Below, piece after piece: positions 35,597 to 44,543 of a DNA stretch of 64,000 nt. The position numbers and the translations under genes were made by a program. Source of the DNA: Verrucomicrobiia bacterium (GTDB taxonomy: Bacteria > Verrucomicrobiota > Verrucomicrobiia > Limisphaerales > Fontisphaeraceae); contig JAOAIT010000048.1 in assembly GCA_026414565.1 (NCBI GenBank), forward strand, positions 25,312-89,311, given 5' to 3'. How positions within the stretch are numbered: the stretch's first letter is position 1; every line of letters begins with the position of its first letter. The notes under the pieces were generated by a model. That model had not been told where the DNA came from, did no database searches, and worked only from the letters and a program-made list of their open reading frames with translations.

Positions 35597-36556
35597 TCAG
35601 GGGGCGGAGGCAGGATTGAGGCCGAGCAAATGCTGATCAAACCAATCGGCGAGCAGTCTGACATCCTGGAACATTTCCACCCAGCCGTGGCCGCGTCCCG
35701 GTTTGACGATGAGCCGGGCTTGGGCGCCGGCGGCGCGGGCCTTGGCGACGAAGGACTCGGCCTGCTGGATGGGGACCAATTTATCGGCGTCGCCATGGAC
35801 AATCAGCGTCGGGGGGAGGTTGGAAGTGATGAAGTAGATGGGGGAGATTTCGCGGCCGTAGGAGAGGCGCTCCTGGGGTTGATCGGCCCGGGGACCGAAA
35901 GCGGCTTTGAAATCGCGCAGCAAGCCGATGCCCACCGCCAATTCGCCGGTTTTGCCATAATTCAGGAAATCGGTGGGAGGGAAAAAGCAGGCCACGGCCT
36001 GGACGGCGCTGCTGGCGCGGTCCACCGGGTCCTGGGCGTCGGGGCGGCCGGGCCCGCCCTGGGCGCCGAGCATCAAGGAGAGGTGGCCGCCGGCACTGGC
36101 GCCGCAAACGCCGAGTTTATTGGGGTTAATGCCCCACTGTTTGGCGTTGTACCGCACGAAGCGCGCGGCCCGGTGGACGTCTTCAATGATTTCCGGGATG
36201 GTGTATTTGGGCTGTGAACCATGGACCACGGCGAAGACGGTGTAACCCCGCTCCAGGAAAGGCCGGTAATGGGAGGGGTTGATGCCCGACTTGGAGGAGA
36301 AGAAACCGCCGCTGACGATGAACAAGATGCCGCAGCCATTGGTGCGGGCGGGTTCAAAAACATCCAGGGTGAGGGAAACTCCGTGTTTGCGTCCGTAGAT
36401 GACATCCTCGGTGCGGCGGAAATCGGGCGTTTCCTGGGCGTGGGAAAGGCCCCCCGCCAAGGTGAGCCATGCGCCAGGCAGCGCGAGCAACAACAAGCCC
36501 AAGAATTGACGCCGGCGAGTCAGGCGGCCCATTGTCTTGCGGTTGGGAAAAGTCAT
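35597..36556 (-). CDS. Tat-exported alpha/beta-hydrolase (esterase-like)
   Basis: A 319-residue alpha/beta hydrolase. The N-terminus LTRRRQFLGLLLLALPG has a twin-arginine motif and a hydrophobic stretch, so it is probably exported folded. The nucleophile elbow is VCGASAGGHLSL, the acid is in VHGDADKLVP, and the catalytic His is in GRGHGWVE. The region FIVSGGFFSSKSG replaces the usual oxyanion-hole HGG. Such proteins resemble BD-FAE/acetyl-xylan esterase-like enzymes, which suggests polysaccharide de-esterification. No glycoside hydrolase gene is nearby to support this. Confidence 0.85.
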   Translation of the reverse strand: MTFPNRKTMGRLTRRRQFLGLLLLALPGAWLTLAGGLSHAQETPDFRRTEDVIYGRKHGVSLTLDVFEPARTNGCGILFIVSGGFFSSKSGINPSHYRPFLERGYTVFAVVHGSQPKYTIPEIIEDVHRAARFVRYNAKQWGINPNKLGVCGASAGGHLSLMLGAQGGPGRPDAQDPVDRASSAVQAVACFFPPTDFLNYGKTGELAVGIGLLRDFKAAFGPRADQPQERLSYGREISPIYFITSNLPPTLIVHGDADKLVPIQQAESFVAKARAAGAQARLIVKPGRGHGWVEMFQDVRLLADWFDQHLLGLNPASAP

Positions 36557-36798
36557 GGCGGGAGGATGCCCAAACCCGTTTATGCTGGCAAATCTTGTTT
36601 ATCCAGCCTGCTTAGGCCGGACAGGCACTTTTCGGATGCGTCCGGTATTGGCGGTGGGCATGGGCTGGGGCGATGATTCGCCTGGGCGGAAGCCCGGCCC
36701 GGGGCGGAAAAACCGGGGGGCGCCTTGTAACTTTTAGGTGGCTGTTCTCGTCTAAAACGGTGGTTGGAATTGACGTTGAGCCGGATGGCGCACTTATC

Positions 36799-38001
36799 AT
36801 GCCGATTATGAATGACACAACTACCGCCGGCACAGGCGGCAACCGCCGTTTGAAGCTGGGCCTTGGGGTGGGGCTGGCCCTGGTCGTCCTTGGGGTGGGA
36901 GGCTGGTTGCTTATGGGGAATGCGCTTGCCTCCTGGAAGGCCCGCTGGGCTGTGGATCGTTATCTCAAGCAACAGAGCGGTCGCAGCAGTTTCACGGTGG
37001 AATTTCCCTTCCCCTCCAAGGCCGAGATGGCCAAGGTCGAGCCGCGCGAAGAAAAGAAAGTCCTGCCCCAAAAGGGCAAACGGACCGGCAAAGATTTTGA
37101 CACGCTGCGGGATGAATATTTGAAGCGGAAATCGGCCATTTTGCGGATGGAAAACCGGGTGGGCGAAGCGGTGGAGGAAATCGCGATGCGCACCAATCTG
37201 GTGGCCAACCTGGAGAAGCAGGTGATGGAAGCGATGACGGCGGCGGCCACCAACGCCAACCGGCTGGCGGAGAATCTGTCCAACCAGGTGCGGCGGATTG
37301 CGTATTTGCAGGAGAATCTGCCCGGGTGGCGGGAGGAGCTGAAGAAGATACCGGCGCTGGAAAAGGAGCTGGAGCCGATCACGGCCGACTTGTGGGATTT
37401 TCAGCGGGCGTTTGCGGCCGCGGCGCCCGCCACGCCGCTGGTGAGCAACAACAGTTTGCAGCAGGCGCAGATGGCGCTGGCGATGGAGCACCGGAAGAAG
37501 CTCAATGAAGCCAAGAGCTATTCGGCGATGTACCAGGTGATTGGGGAGCAGTTGTACGTGGCCAAACGGCTGCTGGCCAGCGCGAATCTGCGCCACAAGC
37601 GGGTGGGGTTGAGCATGATCATGCAGGCCATGCAGTATTGTTGGAATGACGCCCAGAACAACTGGCTGGCGGCGCGGATTGCCGAGGGTTATCTCTGGCC
37701 CAACCTGGACGTGGCGGAGGAGGACCGGCGATCGCCGGTCAGTCTGGATGGGATTATCAACCTGTGCGTGGGGGCGTTTCGGGCGAACAATGAGACAGAA
37801 AAGGTAATCCGCAGCTATGAGCTGCTCATCCACGCCAATCCGCAGCGGGCGGACTGGGCCCGGATGCAGGTGGCCCGGATATACGAGCAGGAGGGCAATT
37901 ACGAGGCGGCTTTGAAATCCTACCGGTCGGTGCAGAACACGAATGACAACCGGTGGGTGAACCAGGCGATTCAGCGCCTGGAGCAACGGGTCAAGAGGTA
38001 A
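36799..38001 (+). CDS. Membrane-anchored coiled-coil protein with TPR-like end
   Basis: A 400-residue protein from the ATG at 36799 (a second ATG is at 36808). A cytoplasmic tail is followed by a membrane helix at about 22-40 (LGLGVGLALVVLGVGGWLL). Then come a charged coiled-coil region (about 100-240, with AILRMENRVGEAVEEIA and LEKELEPITADLWDF) and a C-terminal pair of TPR-like helices (VIRSYELLIHANPQRADWA, YEQEGNYEAALKSYRSVQN). I do not recognise the family. It could be an assembly factor on the periplasmic face. A copy of the GC-rich element starts right after the stop codon. Confidence 0.7.
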   Translation: MPIMNDTTTAGTGGNRRLKLGLGVGLALVVLGVGGWLLMGNALASWKARWAVDRYLKQQSGRSSFTVEFPFPSKAEMAKVEPREEKKVLPQKGKRTGKDFDTLRDEYLKRKSAILRMENRVGEAVEEIAMRTNLVANLEKQVMEAMTAAATNANRLAENLSNQVRRIAYLQENLPGWREELKKIPALEKELEPITADLWDFQRAFAAAAPATPLVSNNSLQQAQMALAMEHRKKLNEAKSYSAMYQVIGEQLYVAKRLLASANLRHKRVGLSMIMQAMQYCWNDAQNNWLAARIAEGYLWPNLDVAEEDRRSPVSLDGIINLCVGAFRANNETEKVIRSYELLIHANPQRADWARMQVARIYEQEGNYEAALKSYRSVQNTNDNRWVNQAIQRLEQRVKR

Positions 38002-38003
38002 GC

Positions 38004-38028
38004 CTCCCCTGCCCCACGGGCGGCGGGG
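38004..38028 (+). repeat. GC-rich dispersed element, copy 6
   Basis: CTCCCCTGCCCCACGGGC followed by GGCGGGG, filling the 27-base convergent gap between two genes and starting two bases after a stop codon. Confidence 0.5.
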
Positions 38029-38739
38029 TTATTCGTCGGGGTGGTCCGTCACACAGAAGCGGACGGTGAGGTAAAGGTTGGTGATGCCCAGGGGTTCCAA
38101 GGGGAGGTGGGCGAGGTAATGATTAACCACCTGGGGAGGATAGGAGACCTCCACGGGCGTTTCCCGGACCACCACTCCCAAGCCCCCGCAGCGGAAACAG
38201 GGGTATCCGCCGATGTGCCGTTCGCCCTCGCAGGTGGGACAGACGTGCTGGGCGGGGATGAGGAGGCGGACGTGGCCGCCCCAGCGGGCTTGGGCGGGGG
38301 TGATGGGGATATCAACGATTAGTTCCTCCACGTGCTCGGCTTTGGGATGTTCGGCGCCGTAGAAGTTGGTCCAGAGCCGGCCCACCACGTCTTCAAAGGA
38401 GGGACGGTAGGTTTGAAAAGACTGGGTGAGGGAGGCCTCGCCCAAGTTGATGCCTTCGTCGTCGGTGGCCCGCAAAGGCTCGGCGCGCCGGGGCTGGCGC
38501 AAAGGCTCAGCGGCGGACTGGCGCTGCTGGCGGCGCCGGCGGCGGGCGGCATCGTAAGCAGCGCGCAAACGTTCATTGCTGAGGACGCGGTAGGCCTCCT
38601 GGACTTCAATAAAAGGTTCTGCGTCCGCGCCAAAGCGATCGGGATGGGTTTCCAGGGCACGCCGCCGAAAGGCACTGCGAATTTCCTCCTGTCCTGCGTC
38701 CGGTTCGACGCCCAGAATGACGTAATAATCTTTCGCCAT
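38029..38739 (-). CDS. Short J-domain protein with one CxxC pair set
   Basis: A 236-residue DnaJ-like co-chaperone. The J domain is at 1-65 with the HPD motif at 32-34, so it can stimulate a Hsp70 ATPase. A basic low-complexity linker (ARRRRRQQRQ) follows, then a region with HVCPTCEGERH and PCFRCGGLG. That is two CxxC pairs, enough for a single zinc site where DnaJ has four pairs and two sites. The C-terminal part resembles a single substrate-binding beta domain. It is therefore a shortened DnaJ variant. No dnaK or grpE in the window. Confidence 0.85.
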   Translation of the reverse strand: MAKDYYVILGVEPDAGQEEIRSAFRRRALETHPDRFGADAEPFIEVQEAYRVLSNERLRAAYDAARRRRRQQRQSAAEPLRQPRRAEPLRATDDEGINLGEASLTQSFQTYRPSFEDVVGRLWTNFYGAEHPKAEHVEELIVDIPITPAQARWGGHVRLLIPAQHVCPTCEGERHIGGYPCFRCGGLGVVVRETPVEVSYPPQVVNHYLAHLPLEPLGITNLYLTVRFCVTDHPDE

Positions 38740-38944
38740 AGGAGTCGTCCATGCGCCACGCCCCGATGGGCGGTGGTAACGCCTTTATGATAATCCAAAG
38801 CTCCGGCGGGTGCAAGCCAGGCCGGACGGGGGATTGAGCAAGCGCTGGTTGCTGATGGTAGGGCGGCAGGCCGGGGGGGGAGGAAGCTTCCGTGCTTTGC
38901 CCTTGCCAAAGGCGGGCGCATGGCCAAGGTAGCGCGAGTGCGAT

Positions 38945-39853
38945 ATGCGGTGGAGTCATTTGTTGATCATGGTGGTGTTCAACGTCTGCTGGGCGGCGAC
39001 GCTGCCCATCAACAAGGCGTTGGGCCAGTGGCTGGAGCCGGGGAGCATTGTGACGCTGCGGTTCCTGCTGGCGACAGTGGTTTTGGCGCCATTGTGGCGC
39101 TGGCTGCCCGGACCGGCGCTGCAGGGGTGGGACTGGCTGCGGGCGGGGTTGATGGGCCTGCTGGTATTTTGTGCCGGACAGCGCCTGCAAGTGCTGGGCA
39201 ACGCGCTGGGCGGAGCCGGGAATAGCGCCGTGCTCATGGCGCTGGAGCCGCTGGTCACCTCGCTGCTGGCGGCGCTGATACTCAAGGAGGTGATCCCGTG
39301 GCGCCGGTGGGCTGGATTTGTGCTGGGGATGACGGGCGTGGGCCTGCTCAACGGGGTGTGGCGGCCGGAGTTTCAATGGACCAGTTTGACGGCGAATCTG
39401 ATCTTCATGTCGAGCTTTGTGTGTGAGAGCGGTTATAGCATTTTGGGCAAGCCGGTGGCGCAGCGCGCCGGCAGTGCGCGCATTCTGGCCACGGCGTTGC
39501 TGGCGGGGACGTGTGCCAATCTGCTTTATGATGGCGGGGAGACGTGGCGCGCCGCGCAGAGTTTGCCGTGGCAGGCGTGGGCCGGGCTGGGTTTTATGGC
39601 GATCGTTTGCACTGTGCTGGGCTATACGGCGTGGTTGTGGGTCATCAAAGAGACGCCGGTGAGCCTGGTGGTGCTGACGATCTTTGTGCAGCCGCTGGCG
39701 GGGGTGCCGATGGCCGCTTATGCCCTGGGTGAACCACTGCACTGGGGACAGCTCTGGGGGGTGCTGGTCATCGGCGCCGGGCTGGTGCTGGGCCTGGTGG
39801 AATGGCCGGAGCGCCGGCGTCTTTCCCTGGCCAAGGAAGCGGTGGAGAATTGA
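38945..39853 (+). CDS. EamA/DMT-family transporter
   Basis: A 302-residue membrane protein with ten hydrophobic segments in two repeated halves, each an EamA module. NALGGAGNSAVLMALEPLVTSLLAAL in the first half and TPVSLVVLTIFVQPLAGVPMAA in the second match the typical end of each repeat. These drug/metabolite transporters export amino acids, nucleotides or other small molecules. The substrate cannot be deduced. It is convergent with the galactokinase-like gene (24-base gap). Confidence 0.88.
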   Translation: MRWSHLLIMVVFNVCWAATLPINKALGQWLEPGSIVTLRFLLATVVLAPLWRWLPGPALQGWDWLRAGLMGLLVFCAGQRLQVLGNALGGAGNSAVLMALEPLVTSLLAALILKEVIPWRRWAGFVLGMTGVGLLNGVWRPEFQWTSLTANLIFMSSFVCESGYSILGKPVAQRAGSARILATALLAGTCANLLYDGGETWRAAQSLPWQAWAGLGFMAIVCTVLGYTAWLWVIKETPVSLVVLTIFVQPLAGVPMAAYALGEPLHWGQLWGVLVIGAGLVLGLVEWPERRRLSLAKEAVEN

Positions 39854-39877
39854 GGTGCGGGGCTGCGAGCGGGCGGC

Positions 39878-41101
39878 TTATTCCACTCCATCCACCACGG
39901 GGCAGGCCAGGGGTTGGATGCGGCGGCCGGTGTGGCGTTCGTAAAGCACGGCCATTTTTTTGACGAAGGCCTCGTACTGGTTCCAGGTGACGAGGTTGAC
40001 GGTGGCGCCGCCGAAACCGGGACCGGCGAGGCGGGCGCCCAGGCAACCGGGTTGTTCGAGGGCTTGCGCCACCAGCCAGTCCGCTTCGGGGCAGGAGATT
40101 TGCATGAAATCGCGCGCGCTTTCGTGGCTTTGGGTGAGGTATTGTCCGAATTGGAGGAAATCGCCTTCGCGCAGGGCGCGCTCGGCGAACACCACGCGGG
40201 CGGTTTCGCCCACGAGGTGATAGGCGCAGGCATATTCACGGTCACTCAAGCGCATGCGTCCGGCGCGGAGGAGGCTCAAGTCCACCGAGCGGAGGCTGCG
40301 GGCCTGGAGTTTTTGGGCGGCGGCGCGCCCGTCGGCCTGACAGGCCTGGAAGGCGGGGGCGGTGGTGTCGCCAATTACGCCGGAGGGACAAACCACGAGG
40401 ACCGCCTGCCCGAGCAAGGGGAGCGGCTCCACTGATTGATGGCGACAGTCCACGCTCAAGGCATGATAGGCGCGCCCGCAAAAGGTGGCGTAATGCTCCA
40501 CCACGCTGGAGGTGGCGGCGGGGAGGCGGCGGCTGGCCCGATGGGTCATTTGGGCCAGGATCAGCCGCTCCGGTTTGGCGGGCGGGGCCACCTGGCCATA
40601 ACGGTCTCTGGGCGGGGGACGATTGAGGCAGCCGGTATCGGTAAGGCGGTAGGGATACAGTTTGCGGACGAGGAGGGCGGTGGCCGCCTGCCACGCGGCC
40701 TGTTCACCCAACCCCGATTGGGGGGGGATGGCGTCATACACCGCCAGATTGAAGCCGCGGAAGGGGACGCCGTGACGGCGCAGCTCCATGAGGACGGCCT
40801 TGATGGGGTCGGCCCATGGGTGGGCGGGATTGAACTGGATGTCACTCAGCCAGAAACAGTCGGAGGCCGCCTGTCCTGCGCAGGCCAGCTCGATTTTGCC
40901 GTCGGTGCGGGGGGAGGCGGCCATTTGGACATAGCGTCCGATGGCGGCCATGAGGGCGAGTCCTTCGTGGGGTTCGGCATGGTGTCCGAGGAGCTCGACG
41001 ACGGCGGGCGCAGAGACGGTGAAGGCGGCCCGATAGCCAAAGGCCCGCTTGAAGGCCTGTTGGGCTTCCAAGGTGGGGCGAGGTGGGGAGCGGCGTTTCA
41101 C
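39878..41101 (-). CDS. Galactokinase homologue with degenerate active site
   Basis: A 407-residue GHMP-fold protein closest to galactokinase. The C-terminal motif GPGFGGATVNLV and the HALSVDCRHQ stretch align well. Key residues are changed: the APGRVNLIGEHTDY block reads APAVVELLGHHAEP (31-44), so the active-site Arg and the sugar-binding Glu and Asp are lost. The phosphate loop GLSSSAA reads GLGEQAA (130-136), and the catalytic Asp in GIMDQ is Glu202 (SVVEH). It may be a pseudokinase, a sugar sensor or an enzyme of new specificity. The start is GTG at 41101, overlapping the phhB-like stop as GTGA, so the two genes are coupled. No gal genes nearby. Confidence 0.85.
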   Translation of the reverse strand: MKRRSPPRPTLEAQQAFKRAFGYRAAFTVSAPAVVELLGHHAEPHEGLALMAAIGRYVQMAASPRTDGKIELACAGQAASDCFWLSDIQFNPAHPWADPIKAVLMELRRHGVPFRGFNLAVYDAIPPQSGLGEQAAWQAATALLVRKLYPYRLTDTGCLNRPPPRDRYGQVAPPAKPERLILAQMTHRASRRLPAATSSVVEHYATFCGRAYHALSVDCRHQSVEPLPLLGQAVLVVCPSGVIGDTTAPAFQACQADGRAAAQKLQARSLRSVDLSLLRAGRMRLSDREYACAYHLVGETARVVFAERALREGDFLQFGQYLTQSHESARDFMQISCPEADWLVAQALEQPGCLGARLAGPGFGGATVNLVTWNQYEAFVKKMAVLYERHTGRRIQPLACPVVDGVE

Positions 41102-41415
41102 GTTCCGGCATTGGCCGGGCCGGGCAGAGTTTGGGCCAGGCTGTCGCAGGCGGCAGCGAGGTCGAAATCTTTGCGGGTCAAGCCTCCGGCCTCATGGGTG
41201 GTGAAGGACAACACCACCTTGTTCCAGCGAATGTCAATGTCCGGGTGATGCCAGGCCTTTTCTGCCAGTTCGGCCACGCGATTGACAAAGGTCATGGCGG
41301 TGGGGAAATCGCGGAAGGCGTATTGGCGGCGGATGAGGGCGGGCTGGATCTGCCAGTGTTTGAGCGCGGCCAGGGACTGTTCGATTTCGTGCGGGAGCAA
41401 GGCATTCATGGACAT
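41098..41415 (-). CDS. phhB: Pterin-4a-carbinolamine dehydratase
   Basis: A 105-residue PCD/DCoH protein that dehydrates 4a-hydroxytetrahydrobiopterin, the pterin made by aromatic amino acid hydroxylases. The signature EKAWHHPDIDIRW is at 52-64 with catalytic H56 and H57. H74 (FTTHEAGGLTRKD) completes the active site. No phenylalanine hydroxylase gene is in the window. Such orphan PCDs are common and can also serve molybdopterin-related or repair functions. Its stop overlaps the GTG of the galactokinase-like gene. Confidence 0.93.
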   Translation of the reverse strand: MSMNALLPHEIEQSLAALKHWQIQPALIRRQYAFRDFPTAMTFVNRVAELAEKAWHHPDIDIRWNKVVLSFTTHEAGGLTRKDFDLAAACDSLAQTLPGPANAGT

Positions 41416-41455
41416 AACATAATGCAGGAGAGCCGCGGGTAAAACTTGGGGCGGG

Positions 41456-41854
41456 TCACCGTCCGGAGGGGTTCAGCGGCGGGGGCGGAGAGGCGGCGGG
41501 AGGATGGTTTTCGCGGCTGCGTGCGGCGCGAATCAACTGAATGCTGCTGACCAAAGCCCAAAGCCAGGTGAGGATGAAGAGCGCCAGGCCGACGAGGAAG
41601 AGGAGGATGTAGCGATCGCGCCAGCCGGGGAATTCGGTGGTGGTGAACCAGCGCCCGTAGAACCCCACCAGCCCCACCAAGGCCATGATGAGGCCGCCTC
41701 CGGAAATTCCCATTTGCACCAGACCGCTTTTGCGCCGCGCCAGGATGGTTCCCAGTCCCGGCCAGAGGAAGAGATTGGCCGCCGCCATACCCCACGCCTG
41801 CGCCGGTTCAGGCGGCGGGGGGTTGTCGCCCGTTGAAAATAGCCTCATAGGCAT
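41456..41854 (-). CDS. Small membrane protein of unknown function
   Basis: A 132-residue protein with two or three hydrophobic segments (FLWPGLGTILARR onwards, GGGLIMALVGLVGFY, ILLFLVGLALFILTWLWALV) and Pro-rich ends. The WPGLGTIL turn resembles small TM2-like or DUF membrane proteins. The start at 41854 overlaps the preceding gene by 47 bases; an internal ATG at 41788 would avoid the overlap and give 110 residues. It is likely co-expressed with the GYF-domain membrane protein upstream. Confidence 0.6.
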   Translation of the reverse strand: MPMRLFSTGDNPPPPEPAQAWGMAAANLFLWPGLGTILARRKSGLVQMGISGGGLIMALVGLVGFYGRWFTTTEFPGWRDRYILLFLVGLALFILTWLWALVSSIQLIRAARSRENHPPAASPPPPLNPSGR

Positions 41855-42677
41855 AAGTTATCGCCGCAACGGTCACGGGGAAACTGATAAAAACGCCCAC
41901 GCACAGCGCCAGCACGCCGAGGAGGTTGACGAGCGCGAGCACGAGGGCAAGGCCCAGGACCTGCCACCAGATTTTGTTGACCACGCGGCGGCTGATTTCC
42001 ATGGCCGGCCAGAAATCCAGGCGGCGATCGATCATGAGGGGATAAACAAAGTAATAAGCAACCATGAGGTAGATGCCCGGGATGAGGCATAACAATAATC
42101 CCAGCGTGATGAAGAGGGAGGAAATGAGATAAAGGAGGAAAAGCTGCAAAAAGGCCATGGTAAAGCCGGCAAAGGCATCGCCGAGCACGGCTGGTTGCCC
42201 CCGGACTTTTTTCAGGAAATAGTGAAACAAGCCGCCCAACAAGGGGCCGATGAGCAAGAGGCCCACCCAGGCCATGTTGGTGGCGGTCATGATGACCATA
42301 ATCAGGGCCGAGACGCCCACCACGGGCCAGAAATCAGAGGTGACCAGGCGCCAGCCGGCGCTTAAGCAGTCGCCGATGGAGAAGTGAAGGCCACGGGCGA
42401 TGATGGCCGCCGCCTCCTGCTCCGGGTCCACCATGGCGGGAGCGGTCGTCGGCGCCGCGCCCGGAGGAGGCAGGGGTGCGGGCGCAGAGGGAGGGGTGGC
42501 GGCATCCGCAAAGCAGCCGGCAAACTCGGGAAAATCGCATAAGTTTCTCCAATCGGCCGCTCCCACCGCCTGGGCCCTGGTGGTGGCCACCGCCCGGCCC
42601 TCGCGGATCCATTGTTTAATCTCCTCGGCGGACACCGGGCCGTATTCCTTGCCGTCAGCGCCAATGATTTTGTACAT
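41808..42677 (-). CDS. GYF_2-domain membrane protein
   Basis: A 289-residue protein. The N-terminal 55 residues (MYKIIGADGKEYGPVSAEEI) form a GYF_2/DUF4339 domain, a small fold that may bind proline-rich peptides. A Pro/Ala linker (TPPSAPAPLPPPGAAPTTAP) follows, then four to six membrane segments of a DUF975/YciC-like type (LLLCLIPGIYLMVAYYFVYP). The ATG at 42677 is used; the frame upstream has no family resemblance. GYF_2 plus membrane protein is a recurrent PVC-group layout of unknown role. Confidence 0.8.
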   Translation of the reverse strand: MYKIIGADGKEYGPVSAEEIKQWIREGRAVATTRAQAVGAADWRNLCDFPEFAGCFADAATPPSAPAPLPPPGAAPTTAPAMVDPEQEAAAIIARGLHFSIGDCLSAGWRLVTSDFWPVVGVSALIMVIMTATNMAWVGLLLIGPLLGGLFHYFLKKVRGQPAVLGDAFAGFTMAFLQLFLLYLISSLFITLGLLLCLIPGIYLMVAYYFVYPLMIDRRLDFWPAMEISRRVVNKIWWQVLGLALVLALVNLLGVLALCVGVFISFPVTVAAITYAYEAIFNGRQPPAA

Positions 42678-42861
42678 AAAAAGATGGTGTTGGGGTTGAA
42701 CCGCGGCGACAGAGTAAGCGGGGCGGCGAGCGAATGCAATCCAGGATTTGGGGATGAGAGGAGGGGGCGCGGTGTGGGAGGAGGTGGTCTGGTTGTTCAA
42801 CAGTGTTGCTAATTGATTGTTTTTAATAATTTAATTGGTGAGCTGCCTGGGGGGTTTTGCC

Positions 42862-42889
42862 TTGCCAGACTCAACTTAAAAATTAGATA
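42862..42889 (+). promoter_or_regulatory. Candidate promoter of the TRAP transporter operon
   Basis: TTGCCA (42862-42867) and TAGATA (42884-42889) with a 16-base spacer. They lie in an AT-rich stretch of the 270-base gap ahead of the first TRAP gene. Another AT-rich patch is at 42805-42838. Confidence 0.35.
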
Positions 42890-42948
42890 AATCCATAACC
42901 GGGCCACACGAGTTTTGACGAGGTGCGCGCCGGTGCAACAAGCAATCA

Positions 42949-43998
42949 ATGAATCCTATGAAAACCATCCATTGGTGGCAAAGCGGCGGGTTGTGGCTGG
43001 CCGTGGTGTTGGGATTGAGCGCTCCGGGTTGCGGGAAGAAGGAGGAGGCGCCGGCGCCGGCGAAGGGCGAGGTGATCACGCTGAGCTACAGCGTGTTTTT
43101 TCCGCCGACACATGTGCAGGCGCAAACGGCGATGGCCTGGGCGGCGGAGATTGAAAAGCGGAGCGGCGGGCGGGTGAAGATCAACGTGGTGCCGGGGGGC
43201 GCCCTGACCCCCGCGCCGCAATGCTATGAGGGGGTGGAAAAAGGCATATCGGATTTGGGGATGAGCTGTTTTGCTTATACGCGCGGGCGTTTTCCGCTGC
43301 TGGAGGCGCTGGATTTGCCGCTGGGTTATCCCGATGGGGCCACGGCCACGCGGCTGGCCAACGAGATGCTGGCGAAGTTTAATCCGGCGGAGGTGGGCGG
43401 GGTGAAGGTGCTGTACATTCATGCGCACGGGCCGGGGATTCTGGCGTCGAAGAAACCGGTGCGGCGGCTGGAGGATTTCAAGGGATTGAAAGTGCGGGCG
43501 ACGGGCCTGTCGGCGATGATTGTGGAGAGCCTGGGGGGCACGCCAGTGGCGCTGCCGCAACCGGAGACGTACGAGGCGCTGCAAAAGGGGGTGGTGGACG
43601 CCACTTTCTGTCCGATGGAAACCCTCAAGGGGTGGAAGCAGGGGGAGGTCATTCAATATGTGGTGGACACCTCGAAGATTGGCTACACGACGGCCATGTT
43701 CGTGGTGATGAATCAGAGCAAATGGCAGAAACTGCCGGCGGATTTGCAGAAGATTTTTACGGAGGTCAGCCAGGAATACGTGGTCAAACATGGGGCGGCG
43801 TGGGACGCCGCGGACCGCGAGGGCCGGGAATTTGTGGCGGGCCTGAAAAAGGAGTTCATCGAGCTGCCGCCGGGGGAGGTCCAGCGGATGCGTGAAGCGG
43901 TGAAGACCGTCCTCAACGATTACATCAAGCGGGCCAAGAGCCGCAACCTGCCGGGGGACGAGCTGGTGGCCGAGCTGCAGAAACGGCTGGGCCAGTGA
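42949..43998 (+). CDS. dctP: TRAP transporter substrate-binding lipoprotein (DctP type)
   Basis: A 349-residue extracytoplasmic binding protein. The N-terminus has a hydrophobic stretch and lipobox LSAPGC (Cys28), so it is membrane-tethered rather than free. [23 protein letters not shown] contains the conserved Arg that binds a substrate carboxylate, and [17 protein letters not shown] is the usual following block. It captures an organic acid for the DctQM permease. Which acid cannot be said. An alternative start is the ATG three codons in. The stop shares one base with the dctQ start (TGATG). Confidence 0.93.
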   Translation: MNPMKTIHWWQSGGLWLAVVLGLSAPGCGKKEEAPAPAKGEVITLSYSVFFPPTHVQAQTAMAWAAEIEKRSGGRVKINVVPGGALTPAPQCYEGVEKGISDLGMSCFAYTRGRFPLLEALDLPLGYPDGATATRLANEMLAKFNPAEVGGVKVLYIHAHGPGILASKKPVRRLEDFKGLKVRATGLSAMIVESLGGTPVALPQPETYEALQKGVVDATFCPMETLKGWKQGEVIQYVVDTSKIGYTTAMFVVMNQSKWQKLPADLQKIFTEVSQEYVVKHGAAWDAADREGREFVAGLKKEFIELPPGEVQRMREAVKTVLNDYIKRAKSRNLPGDELVAELQKRLGQ

Positions 43999-44543
43999 TG
44001 GGGAGCGAGATTCATCCGAGGCCGCGGGAGCGTCACCCGATGGCGGAGAAGGTGGGGGGCTGGCTCACGCGGCTGTTGCGCGGGGTGGTGCTGGCGCTGG
44101 CGGCCGTATCTGGTCTGTCGTTGCTGGTGATGGTGGCGTTGACCTGCGCGGAGGTGGTGCTGCGGGCGGTATTCAATGCGCCGATCAAGGGGACGGTGGA
44201 CATGATCGGGCTGCTGTGCGCGCTGGCGATGATATGCGCCCTGCCCTACACCACCGCCATCAAGGGGCATGTGGCGGTGGAATACTTTTTCCTGAAACTG
44301 GGCCGGCGGGGGCGGATTGCGGCGGACACGTTATTGCGGCTGGTGCTGGCGGCGTTTTTTGTGCTGCTGGGGTGGTATCTGGCGCGGTATGGTCAGACCC
44401 TATACACCACGGGGCAGGTGAGCCAGACGGTGCAACTGCCGTTGTTCTGGCTGCCGTATGTGATGGCGTTCTGCTGCTGGGTCATTGTGGGGATCAAGAT
44501 CTACCACATCTTTCATCCCGGCCAATCGTTGTTGAAACCATGA
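43998..44543 (+). CDS. dctQ: TRAP transporter small permease (DctQ)
   Basis: A 181-residue membrane protein with four helices, the small TRAP subunit. Family marks are EVVLRAVFNAPIKGTVDMIG, KGHVAVEYFF and the last helix FWLPYVMAFCCWVIVGIKIY. It bridges the binding protein and the large DctM channel. The ATG at 43998 overlaps the dctP stop, and its stop overlaps the dctM start as ATGA, so the operon is tightly coupled. Confidence 0.92.
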   Translation: MGSEIHPRPRERHPMAEKVGGWLTRLLRGVVLALAAVSGLSLLVMVALTCAEVVLRAVFNAPIKGTVDMIGLLCALAMICALPYTTAIKGHVAVEYFFLKLGRRGRIAADTLLRLVLAAFFVLLGWYLARYGQTLYTTGQVSQTVQLPLFWLPYVMAFCCWVIVGIKIYHIFHPGQSLLKP

